Positions 57,232-64,000 of a stretch of DNA of 64,000 nt are shown here, one piece after another. The position numbers and the translations under genes are program-made. Numbering within the stretch: the first letter of the stretch is position 1; every line of letters begins with the position of its first letter. This DNA is from Paracidovorax avenae (GTDB lineage: Bacteria > Pseudomonadota > Gammaproteobacteria > Burkholderiales > Burkholderiaceae_C): contig NZ_CP156079.1 in assembly GCF_040892545.1 (NCBI RefSeq), positions 4,251,501 to 4,315,500 of the forward strand. Direction: 5' to 3'. The notes below the pieces were generated by a model. That model was not told the DNA's origin and ran no database searches. It saw nothing but the letters and a program-made list of their open reading frames with translations.

Positions 57232-58188
57232 ATGTCGGAGATCCACCATTTGCTCATTCCCCTGGCGGCCAGCACGGCGCCGGGGTGCCGGCAGGCCCTG
57301 CAGGGCCTCGGCCTGCCCCACCTGGACCGGCTGCTCGCGCGCCTGTCGCCCGCCGGCACGGATGCCGGCGAAGAGTCCGACTTCACCCCGCCGCACGAGC
57401 GCGCGCTGGCGCGCCACCTGGGCCTGCCGGCCAGCCGCGCCGGCACCACGCCCTGGGCGGCCTGGGAGCGCCACGCGGCGCAGCCCGGCCCGGCCGACGG
57501 TTCGGCATGGGCCTGGGTGACACCCTGCCAGTGGCAGGTGGGCGCCGACCAGGTCATGCTGGCGGACCCGGCCGCGCTGGGCCTGGACGAGACCGGATCG
57601 CGCGCGCTGATGGACATCCTCGCGCCCTGGTTCGCGGAGGACGGCATCGAACTGGCCTACCACGCGCCCACGCGCTGGCTGGCGCGATCGGCGCTGTTCG
57701 ACGGCCTGGCCACGGCCTCGCTGGACCGCGTGGTGCAGCGCGACGTGCGTGCCTGGATGCCCGATGCGGCCCAGGCGCGGCTGCTGCACCGCCTGCACAG
57801 CGAGATGCAGATGCTGCTCTACACCCATCCCTTCAACGACGCGCGCGCCGGGCGCGGGCAGGCGCCGGTGAACGCCTTCTGGGTGCACGGCGCGGGCCGC
57901 CTGCCCGGCCAGTTACCGGCCGCCGCTGCACCGCCCGAGGTGCCGCAGGCCCTGCGCGATGCCGCGCTGCACGAGGACTGGCGCGCCTGGGCCGAGGGCT
58001 GGAAAGCGCTGGACGCCGGGCCGGTCGCCCGGCTGGCGGACCATGTGGAGCGCGGCGGCGCCGCACGCCTGACGCTGTGCGGAGAGCGCAGCGCCATGGC
58101 CTGGGAAACCGCGCCCGCCAGCCTGCTGGAGCGCCTGCGCCGCAGGCTGCGGCCGGTGCGCTTCCAGGCCGTGCAGGAGCAGCTATGA
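57232..58188 (+). CDS. RpfE-like / phosphoglycerate-mutase-annotated protein upstream of recJ
   Basis: 318-residue cytoplasmic protein without signal peptide. It starts MSEIHHLLIPLAAS and carries LLYTHPFNDARAGRGQAPVNAFWVHGAGR-type sequence in the C-terminal half, which I recognise from proteins annotated as RpfE-type or cofactor-independent phosphoglycerate mutase-like. True catalytic function is unproven. In Xanthomonas rpfE also neighbours recJ. Its stop overlaps the recJ ATG (ATGA), so expression is coupled to DNA repair. Rich in Ala, Arg, Leu and Trp. Confidence 0.75.
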   Translation: MSEIHHLLIPLAASTAPGCRQALQGLGLPHLDRLLARLSPAGTDAGEESDFTPPHERALARHLGLPASRAGTTPWAAWERHAAQPGPADGSAWAWVTPCQWQVGADQVMLADPAALGLDETGSRALMDILAPWFAEDGIELAYHAPTRWLARSALFDGLATASLDRVVQRDVRAWMPDAAQARLLHRLHSEMQMLLYTHPFNDARAGRGQAPVNAFWVHGAGRLPGQLPAAAAPPEVPQALRDAALHEDWRAWAEGWKALDAGPVARLADHVERGGAARLTLCGERSAMAWETAPASLLERLRRRLRPVRFQAVQEQL

Positions 58189-59900
58189 AGATCGTGGCCC
58201 GGGACATTCCGCCCCGCGCCGTGTGGGCGCTGGAGCAGGCGGGCGTGCATCCGCTGCTCGCGCGGCTGTACGCGGCGCGCGGCGTGACCGCCCACGACGA
58301 GCTCGACGACGCGCTGGCGCGGCTGCTGCCGCCGCCGGGTTTGCGGGGCATGCGCGAGGCCGCGGCACTGCTGGCCGATGCGATCGCGCAGGACCGGCGC
58401 ATCGTCGTGGTGGCCGACTACGACTGCGACGGCGCCACCGCGTGCGCCGTGGCGGTGCGCGGCCTGCGGCTGCTGGGTGCCCGCCAGGTGGACTACCTGG
58501 TGCCCGACCGCATCGCCGACGGCTACGGCCTGAGCCCGGCCATCGCGCGCCGCGGGCGCGAACGCGGGGCCGACCTGCTGGTCACGGTGGACAACGGCAT
58601 CGCCAGCGTGGAGGGCGTGGCCGAGGCCAGGGCGCTGGGCCTCTCGGTGCTGGTCACGGACCACCACCTGCCCGGCCCGGAACTGCCGCAGGCCGATGCC
58701 ATCGTGAACCCCAACCAGCCGGGCTGCAGCTTCGAGAGCAAGTCCATCGCCGGCGTGGGCGTGATGTTCTACGTGCTGATGGCGCTGCGCGCGGAACTGC
58801 GCGAACGCGGCGTGTTCGACAAGGCCAGCCAGCCGAAGCTGGAGCCGCTGCTGCCCCTGGTCGCCCTGGGCACGGTGGCCGACGTGGTGCGGCTGGACGC
58901 GAACAACCGGCGCCTGGTGGCGCAGGGGCTCAAGCGCATCCGCGCGGGCCACATGCCGGCGGGCATCGCGGCGCTGTTCGACGCGGCGGGCCGCAAGGCG
59001 GCCGTGGCGACGACCTTCGATTTCGGGTTCGCGCTGGGCCCGCGCATCAACGCGGCCGGGCGCCTCGCGGACATGACGCTGGGCATCGAATGCCTGCTGA
59101 CCGACGACCCGGGCCGGGCCGCGGAACTGGCGCGCACGCTCGACGCCATCAACCGCGAGCGGCGCGAGATCGAAGGCGGCATGCGCGAGCAGGCCCTGCT
59201 GATGGCCGAGAGCCTGTTCGGCGAGAACGACGAGCCGCCGGCCGCAGTGAGCGTGTGGGACCCGGACTTCCACGAGGGCGTGGTCGGCATCGTGGCCTCG
59301 CGCATCAAGGACCGGCTGCACCGGCCGACCTTCGTGTTCGCCACCAGCAGCGCGCCCGGCAAGGAAGACGAGATCAAGGGCTCGGGCCGCTCCATTCCCG
59401 GCTTCCACCTGCGCGACGCGCTGGACCTGGTGGCCAAGCGCCATCCGGGCGTGATCCTGAAATTCGGCGGCCACGCGATGGCGGCCGGCTGCACGGTGGC
59501 GAAGGACCAGTTTCCGGTGTTCGAGCGCGCGTTCGCCCAGGTGGCCCAGGAGTGGCTGGATGCCGCCACGCTCATGCGCCGGCTCGACACCGACGGACCG
59601 CTCTCGCCAGAATACTGCCGCGCGGAGCTCGTGGACACGCTGCACCGCGAGGTCTGGGGCCAGGGCTTCGCGCCGCCGACTTTCAGCGAGGAGGTGGAGA
59701 TCGTGAGCCAGCGCCTCGTGGGCGAAGGGAAGAACCACCTGTCGCTCAAGCTGCTGCACCAGGGCCGACCGGTGGACGGCATCTGGTTCGGCCACACGGA
59801 GCCGCTTCCGGCGCGCGTGCTGCTGGCGTTCCGGCTCGACGTGAACGAGTGGAAGGGAGAGCGGCGGGTGCAGTTCCTGGTGGAGGGCGCCCAGCTCTGA
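58185..59900 (+). CDS. recJ: Single-stranded-DNA-specific exonuclease RecJ
   Basis: 5'-3' ssDNA exonuclease acting in RecF recombination and mismatch repair. It has 571 residues (E. coli 577). DHH-family motifs are in order: ADYDCDGATACAV near 71, LVTVDNGIAS, VTDHHLPGPEL near 158, and the DHHA1 GSGRSIPGFHL with GGHAMAAGC. C-terminal OB domain present. The ATG overlaps the stop of the upstream gene by four bases. Confidence 0.95.
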   Translation: MKIVARDIPPRAVWALEQAGVHPLLARLYAARGVTAHDELDDALARLLPPPGLRGMREAAALLADAIAQDRRIVVVADYDCDGATACAVAVRGLRLLGARQVDYLVPDRIADGYGLSPAIARRGRERGADLLVTVDNGIASVEGVAEARALGLSVLVTDHHLPGPELPQADAIVNPNQPGCSFESKSIAGVGVMFYVLMALRAELRERGVFDKASQPKLEPLLPLVALGTVADVVRLDANNRRLVAQGLKRIRAGHMPAGIAALFDAAGRKAAVATTFDFGFALGPRINAAGRLADMTLGIECLLTDDPGRAAELARTLDAINRERREIEGGMREQALLMAESLFGENDEPPAAVSVWDPDFHEGVVGIVASRIKDRLHRPTFVFATSSAPGKEDEIKGSGRSIPGFHLRDALDLVAKRHPGVILKFGGHAMAAGCTVAKDQFPVFERAFAQVAQEWLDAATLMRRLDTDGPLSPEYCRAELVDTLHREVWGQGFAPPTFSEEVEIVSQRLVGEGKNHLSLKLLHQGRPVDGIWFGHTEPLPARVLLAFRLDVNEWKGERRVQFLVEGAQL

Positions 59901-59939
59901 ACACGGGCGCGCGGGCTGGCCCGGCGCAGCCCGCTTGGG

Positions 59940-60004
59940 CGGCAGATACCGCGGCACGGGACAGTTGCCACGTTGCCATCCGCGTTTTGTGGCTCGGCAG
60001 ATAC
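59940..60004 (+). repeat. Direct repeat upstream of the PHP gene
   Basis: CGGCAGATAC occurs at 59940-59949 and again at 59995-60004, exactly 55 bases apart, in the recJ-PHP gap. The second copy ends 20 bases before the PHP -10. A looping regulator or chance are both possible. Confidence 0.4.
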
Positions 60005-60023
60005 GCCTGCGGGATCGCGGTCC

Positions 60024-60029
60024 TACAAT
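60024..60029 (+). promoter_or_regulatory. -10 hexamer abutting the PHP gene
   Basis: TACAAT ends six bases before the GTG at 60036, with no Shine-Dalgarno sequence. It suggests a leaderless mRNA beginning at GTG, and rules against the upstream in-frame start at 59973. Confidence 0.55.
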
Positions 60030-60035
60030 GTCCCC

Positions 60036-60899
60036 GTGTCCATCCTGCTGAACGCCGACCTCCATTGCCACTCCGTGGTGTCCGATGGCACGCTCACGCC
60101 CGAGGCACTGGCACAGCGGGCGCGCGCCAACGGCGTCGAGCTGTGGGCCCTGACCGACCACGACGAAGTGGGCGGCCAGCACCGGGCCATGGCCGCCGCG
60201 GCCGCGCAGAGCATGGACTACCTCACCGGCGTGGAGATCTCGGTGACCTTCATCGGCACCACGGTGCACATCGTCGGGCTCGGCTTCGACCCGGACGATG
60301 CGCAGCTGGTGCAGGGCCTGTCCGACACGCGTGGCGGCCGCGGCCAGCGCGCGCAGGAGATGGCGCAGCAGCTCGCGCAGGTCGGCATCCGCGATGCCTA
60401 CGAAGGCGCGCTGCGCTACGTGGGCAATCCCGAACTCATCTCCCGCACGCATTTCGCGCGCTTCCTGGTCGAGACGGGCGTGTGCCGTGATACCTCCGAG
60501 GTGTTCCGCCGCTTCCTCACCGAGGGCAAGCCCGGCTACGTGCCGCACCGCTGGGCCGCGCTGGGCGACGCGGTGCGCTGGATCACGCAGGCCGGCGGCA
60601 TGGCCGTGATCGCGCACCCGGCCCGCTACAAGTTCTCCGCCACGCAAGAATACGCGCTGTTTTCCGAATTCCGCCAGCACGGCGGCCAGGGCGTCGAGGT
60701 GGTGACGGGCAGCCACACGGCCGCCGAATACGGCACCTACGCGGCCATGGCGCAGGAATTCGGCCTGGCCGCCTCGCGCGGCAGCGACTTCCACAGCCCC
60801 GACGAATCGCACACCGACCTGGGCACGCTGCCGCCCCTGCCCGGCGCCCTCACGCCCGTGTGGGAACTGCTGGCCGACCGCGTGCGGCGCGCCCACTGA
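60036..60899 (+). CDS. rnm: PHP-domain phosphoesterase, RNase AM / 3',5'-nucleoside bisphosphate phosphatase (YciV family)
   Basis: Metal-dependent phosphatase and 5'-3' exoribonuclease of 287 residues. PHP motifs: DLHCHSVVSDGTLTP at residue 8 on, TDHDEVGG, HPARY and SDFH near the C-terminus. E. coli YciV (Rnm) trims 5' ends of rRNA and degrades pAp. The GTG start is preferred. It lies 7 bases before yciO, the same pair that adjoins the trp operon in E. coli; here trpS is 2 kb downstream. Confidence 0.9.
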   Translation: MSILLNADLHCHSVVSDGTLTPEALAQRARANGVELWALTDHDEVGGQHRAMAAAAAQSMDYLTGVEISVTFIGTTVHIVGLGFDPDDAQLVQGLSDTRGGRGQRAQEMAQQLAQVGIRDAYEGALRYVGNPELISRTHFARFLVETGVCRDTSEVFRRFLTEGKPGYVPHRWAALGDAVRWITQAGGMAVIAHPARYKFSATQEYALFSEFRQHGGQGVEVVTGSHTAAEYGTYAAMAQEFGLAASRGSDFHSPDESHTDLGTLPPLPGALTPVWELLADRVRRAH

Positions 60900-60906
60900 C
60901 ACCCCC

Positions 60907-61542
60907 ATGGCCCAGTATTTCGAAGTCCACCCCGACAACCCGCAGCCCCGGCTGCTCAAGCAGGCCGCGGCCCTGCTGGCCCGCGGCGCCGTGCTCGCGG
61001 TGCCCACGGATTCCAGCTACGCGCTCGTCTGCCAGCTCGACGACAAGGACGCCGTGGACCGGCTGCGCCGCATCCGTCAGGTGGACGAGAAGCACCACCT
61101 GACGCTGCTGTGCCGCGACCTGTCGGAAGTGTCGAACTACGCCCGCGTGGACAACCGCCAATACCGCCTCGTGAAGCAGGCCACGCCCGGCCCCTACACC
61201 TTCATCCTGGACGCGACCAAGGAAGTGCCGCGCCGCGTGAGCCATCCGCAGCGCAAGACCATCGGCCTGCGCGTGCCCGACCGCAAGGGGCTGCAGCTGC
61301 TGCTGGAACTGCACGGCGCGCCCCTGCTGGCCACCACGCTGATCCCGCCCGGCGAGACGGAGCCGATGAACGACCCTTCGGAGATCCGCGCCCGCTTCGA
61401 GCACCAGATCGATGCCGTGGTGGACGCGGGCGCCTGCCCGCTGGAGCCCACCACCGTGGTGGACCTGACCGACATGGCCACGGGCGGCGATCCGCGCGTG
61501 GTGCGCGAGGGCCGCGGCCCGCTGTCGGCACTGGGGCTGTAG
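60907..61542 (+). CDS. yciO: YciO, Sua5/YrdC/YwlC-family protein
   Basis: 211-residue paralogue of threonylcarbamoyl-AMP synthase. VPTDSSYALVCQLDD near the N-terminus and the HHLTLLCRDLSEVSNYARVDN segment match E. coli YciO closely (HNFTLMCRDLSELSTYSFVDN from memory). YciO has little or no confirmed t6A activity, so its role stays uncertain. Tight spacing with the PHP gene suggests one transcript. Confidence 0.9.
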   Translation: MAQYFEVHPDNPQPRLLKQAAALLARGAVLAVPTDSSYALVCQLDDKDAVDRLRRIRQVDEKHHLTLLCRDLSEVSNYARVDNRQYRLVKQATPGPYTFILDATKEVPRRVSHPQRKTIGLRVPDRKGLQLLLELHGAPLLATTLIPPGETEPMNDPSEIRARFEHQIDAVVDAGACPLEPTTVVDLTDMATGGDPRVVREGRGPLSALGL

Positions 61543-61550
61543 AGACCGGC

Positions 61551-62753
61551 TCAATCCAGCTTGAACGCCCCCACCGCGCGCTGAAGGTCCTGTGCGCGGT
61601 CGTTCAGCGCGGTGGCCGCGCGCGAGGCCTGCTGCACCAGCGCGGCGTTCTGCTGCGTGGTGCCTTCCATCTGGGCGACGGACTGGTTCACGTGGACGAT
61701 GCCGTCGCTCTGCTCCTGCAGCGCGTGGGAGATTTCCGCCAGCAGGCCGCTGACCTGCCCCACCGCGCCGACGATGTCCTGCATGGTGCGCCCGGCCTCG
61801 TCCACCAGCCCGGCACCGCTGCGCACCTGTTCCACCGACGCGTCGATCAGGCCCTTGATCTCGCGCGCGGCCACCGCGCTGCGCTGTGCCAGGCTGCGCA
61901 CTTCGGAGGCGACCACGGCGAAGCCGCGGCCCTGCTCGCCCGCGCGGGCGGCCTCCACGGCCGCGTTGAGCGCCAGGATGTTGGTCTGGAAGGCGATGCC
62001 CTCGATCACCTGGATGATGTCCACGATCTTGTGCGAACTGCCGCTGATGGCCTGCATGGTCTGCACGACCTGGCCCACCACGGCGCCGCCGCGCTCGGCC
62101 GTGCCCGAGGCCTGCACGGCCAGGCCGCTGGCGGAGCGGGCCCGGTCGGCGTTCTGGCGGACGGTGGCGGTGAGCTGTTCCATGCTCTGCGCGGTCTCGG
62201 CCAGGGAGGCGACCTGCTCGCCGGTGCGGCGCTCCAGGTCACCGTTGCCGGCGTCGATCTCCCCGGCGCTCGCGCCGATGGCATGGGTGGACTGCTGGAT
62301 GCGCGAGACGAGTTCGGTCAGCGTGTCCTCCATGGTGCCCAGCGCCCCGAGCAGGCGCCCGAAGTCGCCCTGCAGCTCGGAACTGAACTCCTGGCTCAGG
62401 TCGCCGGCGGCGACGGTCTCGGCGATGAGGATGGCCTGGTCGAGCGGGGCCACGATGCCGCGGCGCAGCAGCACGAAGGCCGCGCCCGCCACCGCGAACA
62501 CCGCGCAGCCCAGGCCCAGCAGCCAGGCGCGCATGCCGGACAGCTCGGCTTCGGCCGCGGTGACTGCCCGCTCGATCGGCGCTCGCTGGGCGGCGTCCGG
62601 CAAGGCCGACGCCGCCTCCAGCACGGCGCGGTGGGCCTCCTGCGCCCGGCCGATGTCGGACAGGCCGACGCCCATGAGCCCTGCCACCAGCAGCGCCACC
62701 GATCCGAAGGCCAGGACGAGCCGCGTCCCCGTTCTCCATCCATCCCAAGCCAT
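61551..62753 (-). CDS. Methyl-accepting chemotaxis protein with a minimal periplasmic region
   Basis: 400-residue chemoreceptor. TM1 spans about 12-33 and TM2 about 77-96, leaving only ~43 periplasmic residues, too few for a normal ligand-binding domain. A HAMP segment follows (RGIVAPLDQ...), then the signalling coiled coil with the conserved tip [20 protein letters not shown]. It ends VGAFKLD and lacks the docking pentapeptide of the other receptor. ATG at 62753 or GTG at 62756 share an AGGAG. Possibly senses membrane or energy state; inference only. Confidence 0.9.
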   Translation of the reverse strand: MAWDGWRTGTRLVLAFGSVALLVAGLMGVGLSDIGRAQEAHRAVLEAASALPDAAQRAPIERAVTAAEAELSGMRAWLLGLGCAVFAVAGAAFVLLRRGIVAPLDQAILIAETVAAGDLSQEFSSELQGDFGRLLGALGTMEDTLTELVSRIQQSTHAIGASAGEIDAGNGDLERRTGEQVASLAETAQSMEQLTATVRQNADRARSASGLAVQASGTAERGGAVVGQVVQTMQAISGSSHKIVDIIQVIEGIAFQTNILALNAAVEAARAGEQGRGFAVVASEVRSLAQRSAVAAREIKGLIDASVEQVRSGAGLVDEAGRTMQDIVGAVGQVSGLLAEISHALQEQSDGIVHVNQSVAQMEGTTQQNAALVQQASRAATALNDRAQDLQRAVGAFKLD

Positions 62754-62881
62754 CACCTGTGTCTCCTGCTGTTGGTTGTCGTGGTTGCATTTGGCAACAA
62801 TTGAATATCCTACCTTCGGTACGGGCCACCCGGTCCAAGGGGTTCCCCTGCCGCGTGCGGGGTGCGCAACGCGGCCTCTGA

Positions 62882-62887
62882 GACAAT
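62882..62887 (+). promoter_or_regulatory. -10 hexamer abutting the M50 gene
   Basis: GACAAT ends six bases before the GTG at 62894; there is no Shine-Dalgarno sequence. A leaderless transcript is likely. Confidence 0.5.
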
Positions 62888-62893
62888 CGGCCG

Positions 62894-63562
62894 GTGGACT
62901 TCTCCAATCTCATCCAAACCATCCTCATCTACGCCCTGCCGGTGCTCTTCGCGATCACCGTGCAGGAGGCGGCCCAAGGGTATGCCGCGCTGCATTTCGG
63001 CGACAAGACTGCACTGATGATGGGTCGCATCACCCTCAACCCGATCAAGCACATCGATCCGGTGGGCACGATCTTGGTACCGCTGCTGCTGTACTTCGCC
63101 ACCTCGGGCACTTTCCTGTTCGGCTATGCCAAGCCGGTGCCGGTGAATTTCGGGCACATGCGCAACCCCAAGCGGGACATGATCTGGGTCGCGCTCGCGG
63201 GGCCGGCCTCCAATTTCGCTCAGGCGGTGCTGTGGGCCGTGCTGCTGGTGATGTTGGTGGGCTTCGGGGTGGACGAGCGATTCTTCATGGAGATGGCGCG
63301 CGCCGGCGTGCTGGTGAACCTCGTCATGTGGGCGTTCAACCTGTTCCCCCTGCCGCCGCTCAACGGTGGGCGCATCCTCATGGGGTTGCTGCCCTGGCGG
63401 CAAGCCCACTGGCTCTCGCGCATCGAGCCCTATGGCTTCTATATCGTGCTCGCACTGGTGGTACTGGGCGTCATCAGCACGATATGGCTGCGGCCTCTGA
63501 TCTCCCTGGGCTATTCGGCCATCAACCTGCTGCTCACGCCGCTCACGGCCCTGCTGGGCTGA
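62894..63562 (+). CDS. Site-2-protease (M50) homologue lacking the zinc ligands
   Basis: 222-residue polytopic membrane protein with the compact M50 site-2-protease fold: LPVLFAITV helix, [41 protein letters not shown], and the C-terminal [15 protein letters not shown]. The expected HExxH reads Q24-E-A-A-Q28 (codons CAG and CAA), and the LDGG aspartate reads N157 (AAC). All three zinc ligands of a working enzyme are therefore replaced while the surrounding fold motifs are kept. It is probably a pseudoprotease, perhaps binding a membrane substrate. The GTG start lies six bases after a -10 hexamer. trpS follows at 85 bp. Confidence 0.85.
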   Translation: MDFSNLIQTILIYALPVLFAITVQEAAQGYAALHFGDKTALMMGRITLNPIKHIDPVGTILVPLLLYFATSGTFLFGYAKPVPVNFGHMRNPKRDMIWVALAGPASNFAQAVLWAVLLVMLVGFGVDERFFMEMARAGVLVNLVMWAFNLFPLPPLNGGRILMGLLPWRQAHWLSRIEPYGFYIVLALVVLGVISTIWLRPLISLGYSAINLLLTPLTALLG

Positions 63563-63647
63563 GCCGGCGCGGCGCCCGCGGGCCGTTCGGCGGCCCGGCC
63601 TGCTTTCCGTTTTGACGTTTCTCCTCCGGCCCCGAGCCGATTCGACC

Positions 63648-64000
63648 ATGAGCACCACGCGCTTTCTCACCGGCATCACGACCACGGGCACGCCCCACCT
63701 GGGCAACTTCGTCGGCTCGATCCGCCCCTCGGTGGCGGCCAGCCAGCGGCCCGGCGTGCAGAGTTTCTACTTCCTGGCGAACTACCACGCGCTCATCAAG
63801 TGCGAAGACCCGGCGCGCATCCAGCGCTCCACGGTGGAGATCGCCGCGAGCTGGCTGGCGGCCGGCCTGGACCCGGAGCACGTCACGTTCTACCGGCAGT
63901 CCGACATCCCCGAGATCCCGGAGCTGAACTGGCTGCTGTCGTGCGTGACCGGCAAGGGCCTGCTCAACCGCGCCCATGCCTACAAGGCATCGCAGGACAA
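63648..64000 (+). CDS. trpS: Tryptophanyl-tRNA synthetase, 5' part (runs off window)
   Basis: Class I synthetase charging tRNA-Trp. 117 codons are visible. The N-terminus [20 protein letters not shown] contains the class I nucleotide site as PHLGN, a normal TrpS variant of [21 protein letters not shown] and [20 protein letters not shown] are typical. The KMSKS region is beyond the window. Confidence 0.94.
   Translation, partial: MSTTRFLTGITTTGTPHLGNFVGSIRPSVAASQRPGVQSFYFLANYHALIKCEDPARIQRSTVEIAASWLAAGLDPEHVTFYRQSDIPEIPELNWLLSCVTGKGLLNRAHAYKASQD

Noticed and set aside
57819..61007. 1062-codon open frame on the minus strand
   Set aside because: Antisense shadow of the RpfE-like gene, recJ and rnm; no ribosome binding site or recognisable domain.
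62784..62798. GTTGC-ATTTG-GCAAC inverted repeat before the second chemoreceptor
   Set aside because: Only 5-bp arms; expected by chance and no other support.

Overview
The window reads as a single contiguous stretch of chromosome from a high-GC betaproteobacterium, most likely a Comamonadaceae member close to Acidovorax/Paracidovorax. The reasons are the strong G/C preference at third codon positions, the betaproteobacterial gene orders (rplU-rpmA-obgE-proB, pilBCD-coaE-zapD-yacG, petABC-sspA-sspB, secA-argJ, lolCD), a UgpBAEC-UgpQ system, a Bug-type solute receptor and two chemoreceptors. I see no insertion sequence, prophage, CRISPR array or integrase. Most of the window is core housekeeping DNA with a few accessory islands.

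Layout. 1-6.2 kb (minus strand): a large FAD/Fe-S oxidoreductase cut by the window edge, a chemoreceptor and serA. 6.5-12 kb (plus): the glycerol-3-phosphate operon ugpB-ugpA-ugpE-ugpC, then a VOC-fold gene and ugpQ. 12-18.5 kb: a large MscS-type channel, a Bug receptor, a LysR regulator divergent from an MFS exporter, and a small membrane protein. 18.6-22.4 kb: hemA-prfA-prmC-grxD. 22.4-28.8 kb is the most accessory part: an AraC regulator preceded by a 33-codon ORF, divergent from an acyl-CoA-dehydrogenase homologue with a nitroalkane-oxidase-like Asp and an outer-membrane channel gene, then an orphan Lon-like AAA+ ATPase and a CNNM/CBS membrane protein. 28.8-36.3 kb: a lytic transglycosylase coupled to proS, rppH, proB, obgE, rpmA, rplU, ispB and tRNA-Pro(CGG). 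36.6-44.8 kb: pilB-pilC-pilD-coaE-zapD-yacG, then a minus-strand Nudix, DUF815 ATPase and argJ set. 44.9-53.5 kb: secA, an M23 peptidase, a DciA-like gene, tRNA-Thr(UGU), sspB, sspA and petC-petB-petA. 53.6-64 kb: mscL, pdxA, lolD, lolC, an RpfE-like gene coupled to recJ, an RNase AM-type PHP phosphatase, yciO, a second chemoreceptor, a site-2-protease homologue, and the start of trpS.

The strongest oddity is the M50 site-2-protease homologue at 62894-63562. All three expected zinc ligands are substituted (HExxH reads QEAAQ, and the LDGG Asp reads Asn), so it looks like a pseudoprotease. A second theme is transcription starts at or next to start codons: ugpQ, hemA, the RpfE-like gene, the PHP gene and the M50 gene each have a -10-like hexamer ending 6-8 bases before the start codon and no Shine-Dalgarno sequence. 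Third is the AraC / oxidase-like / channel locus. Other regulatory observations are a perfect 13-bp palindrome that exactly fills a promoter spacer, tandem repeats before the exporter, a Pho-box-like site before ugpB, and TTGCGCA repeats before pilB.

Functions are assigned by recognising protein families and motifs by eye. No database search was run.
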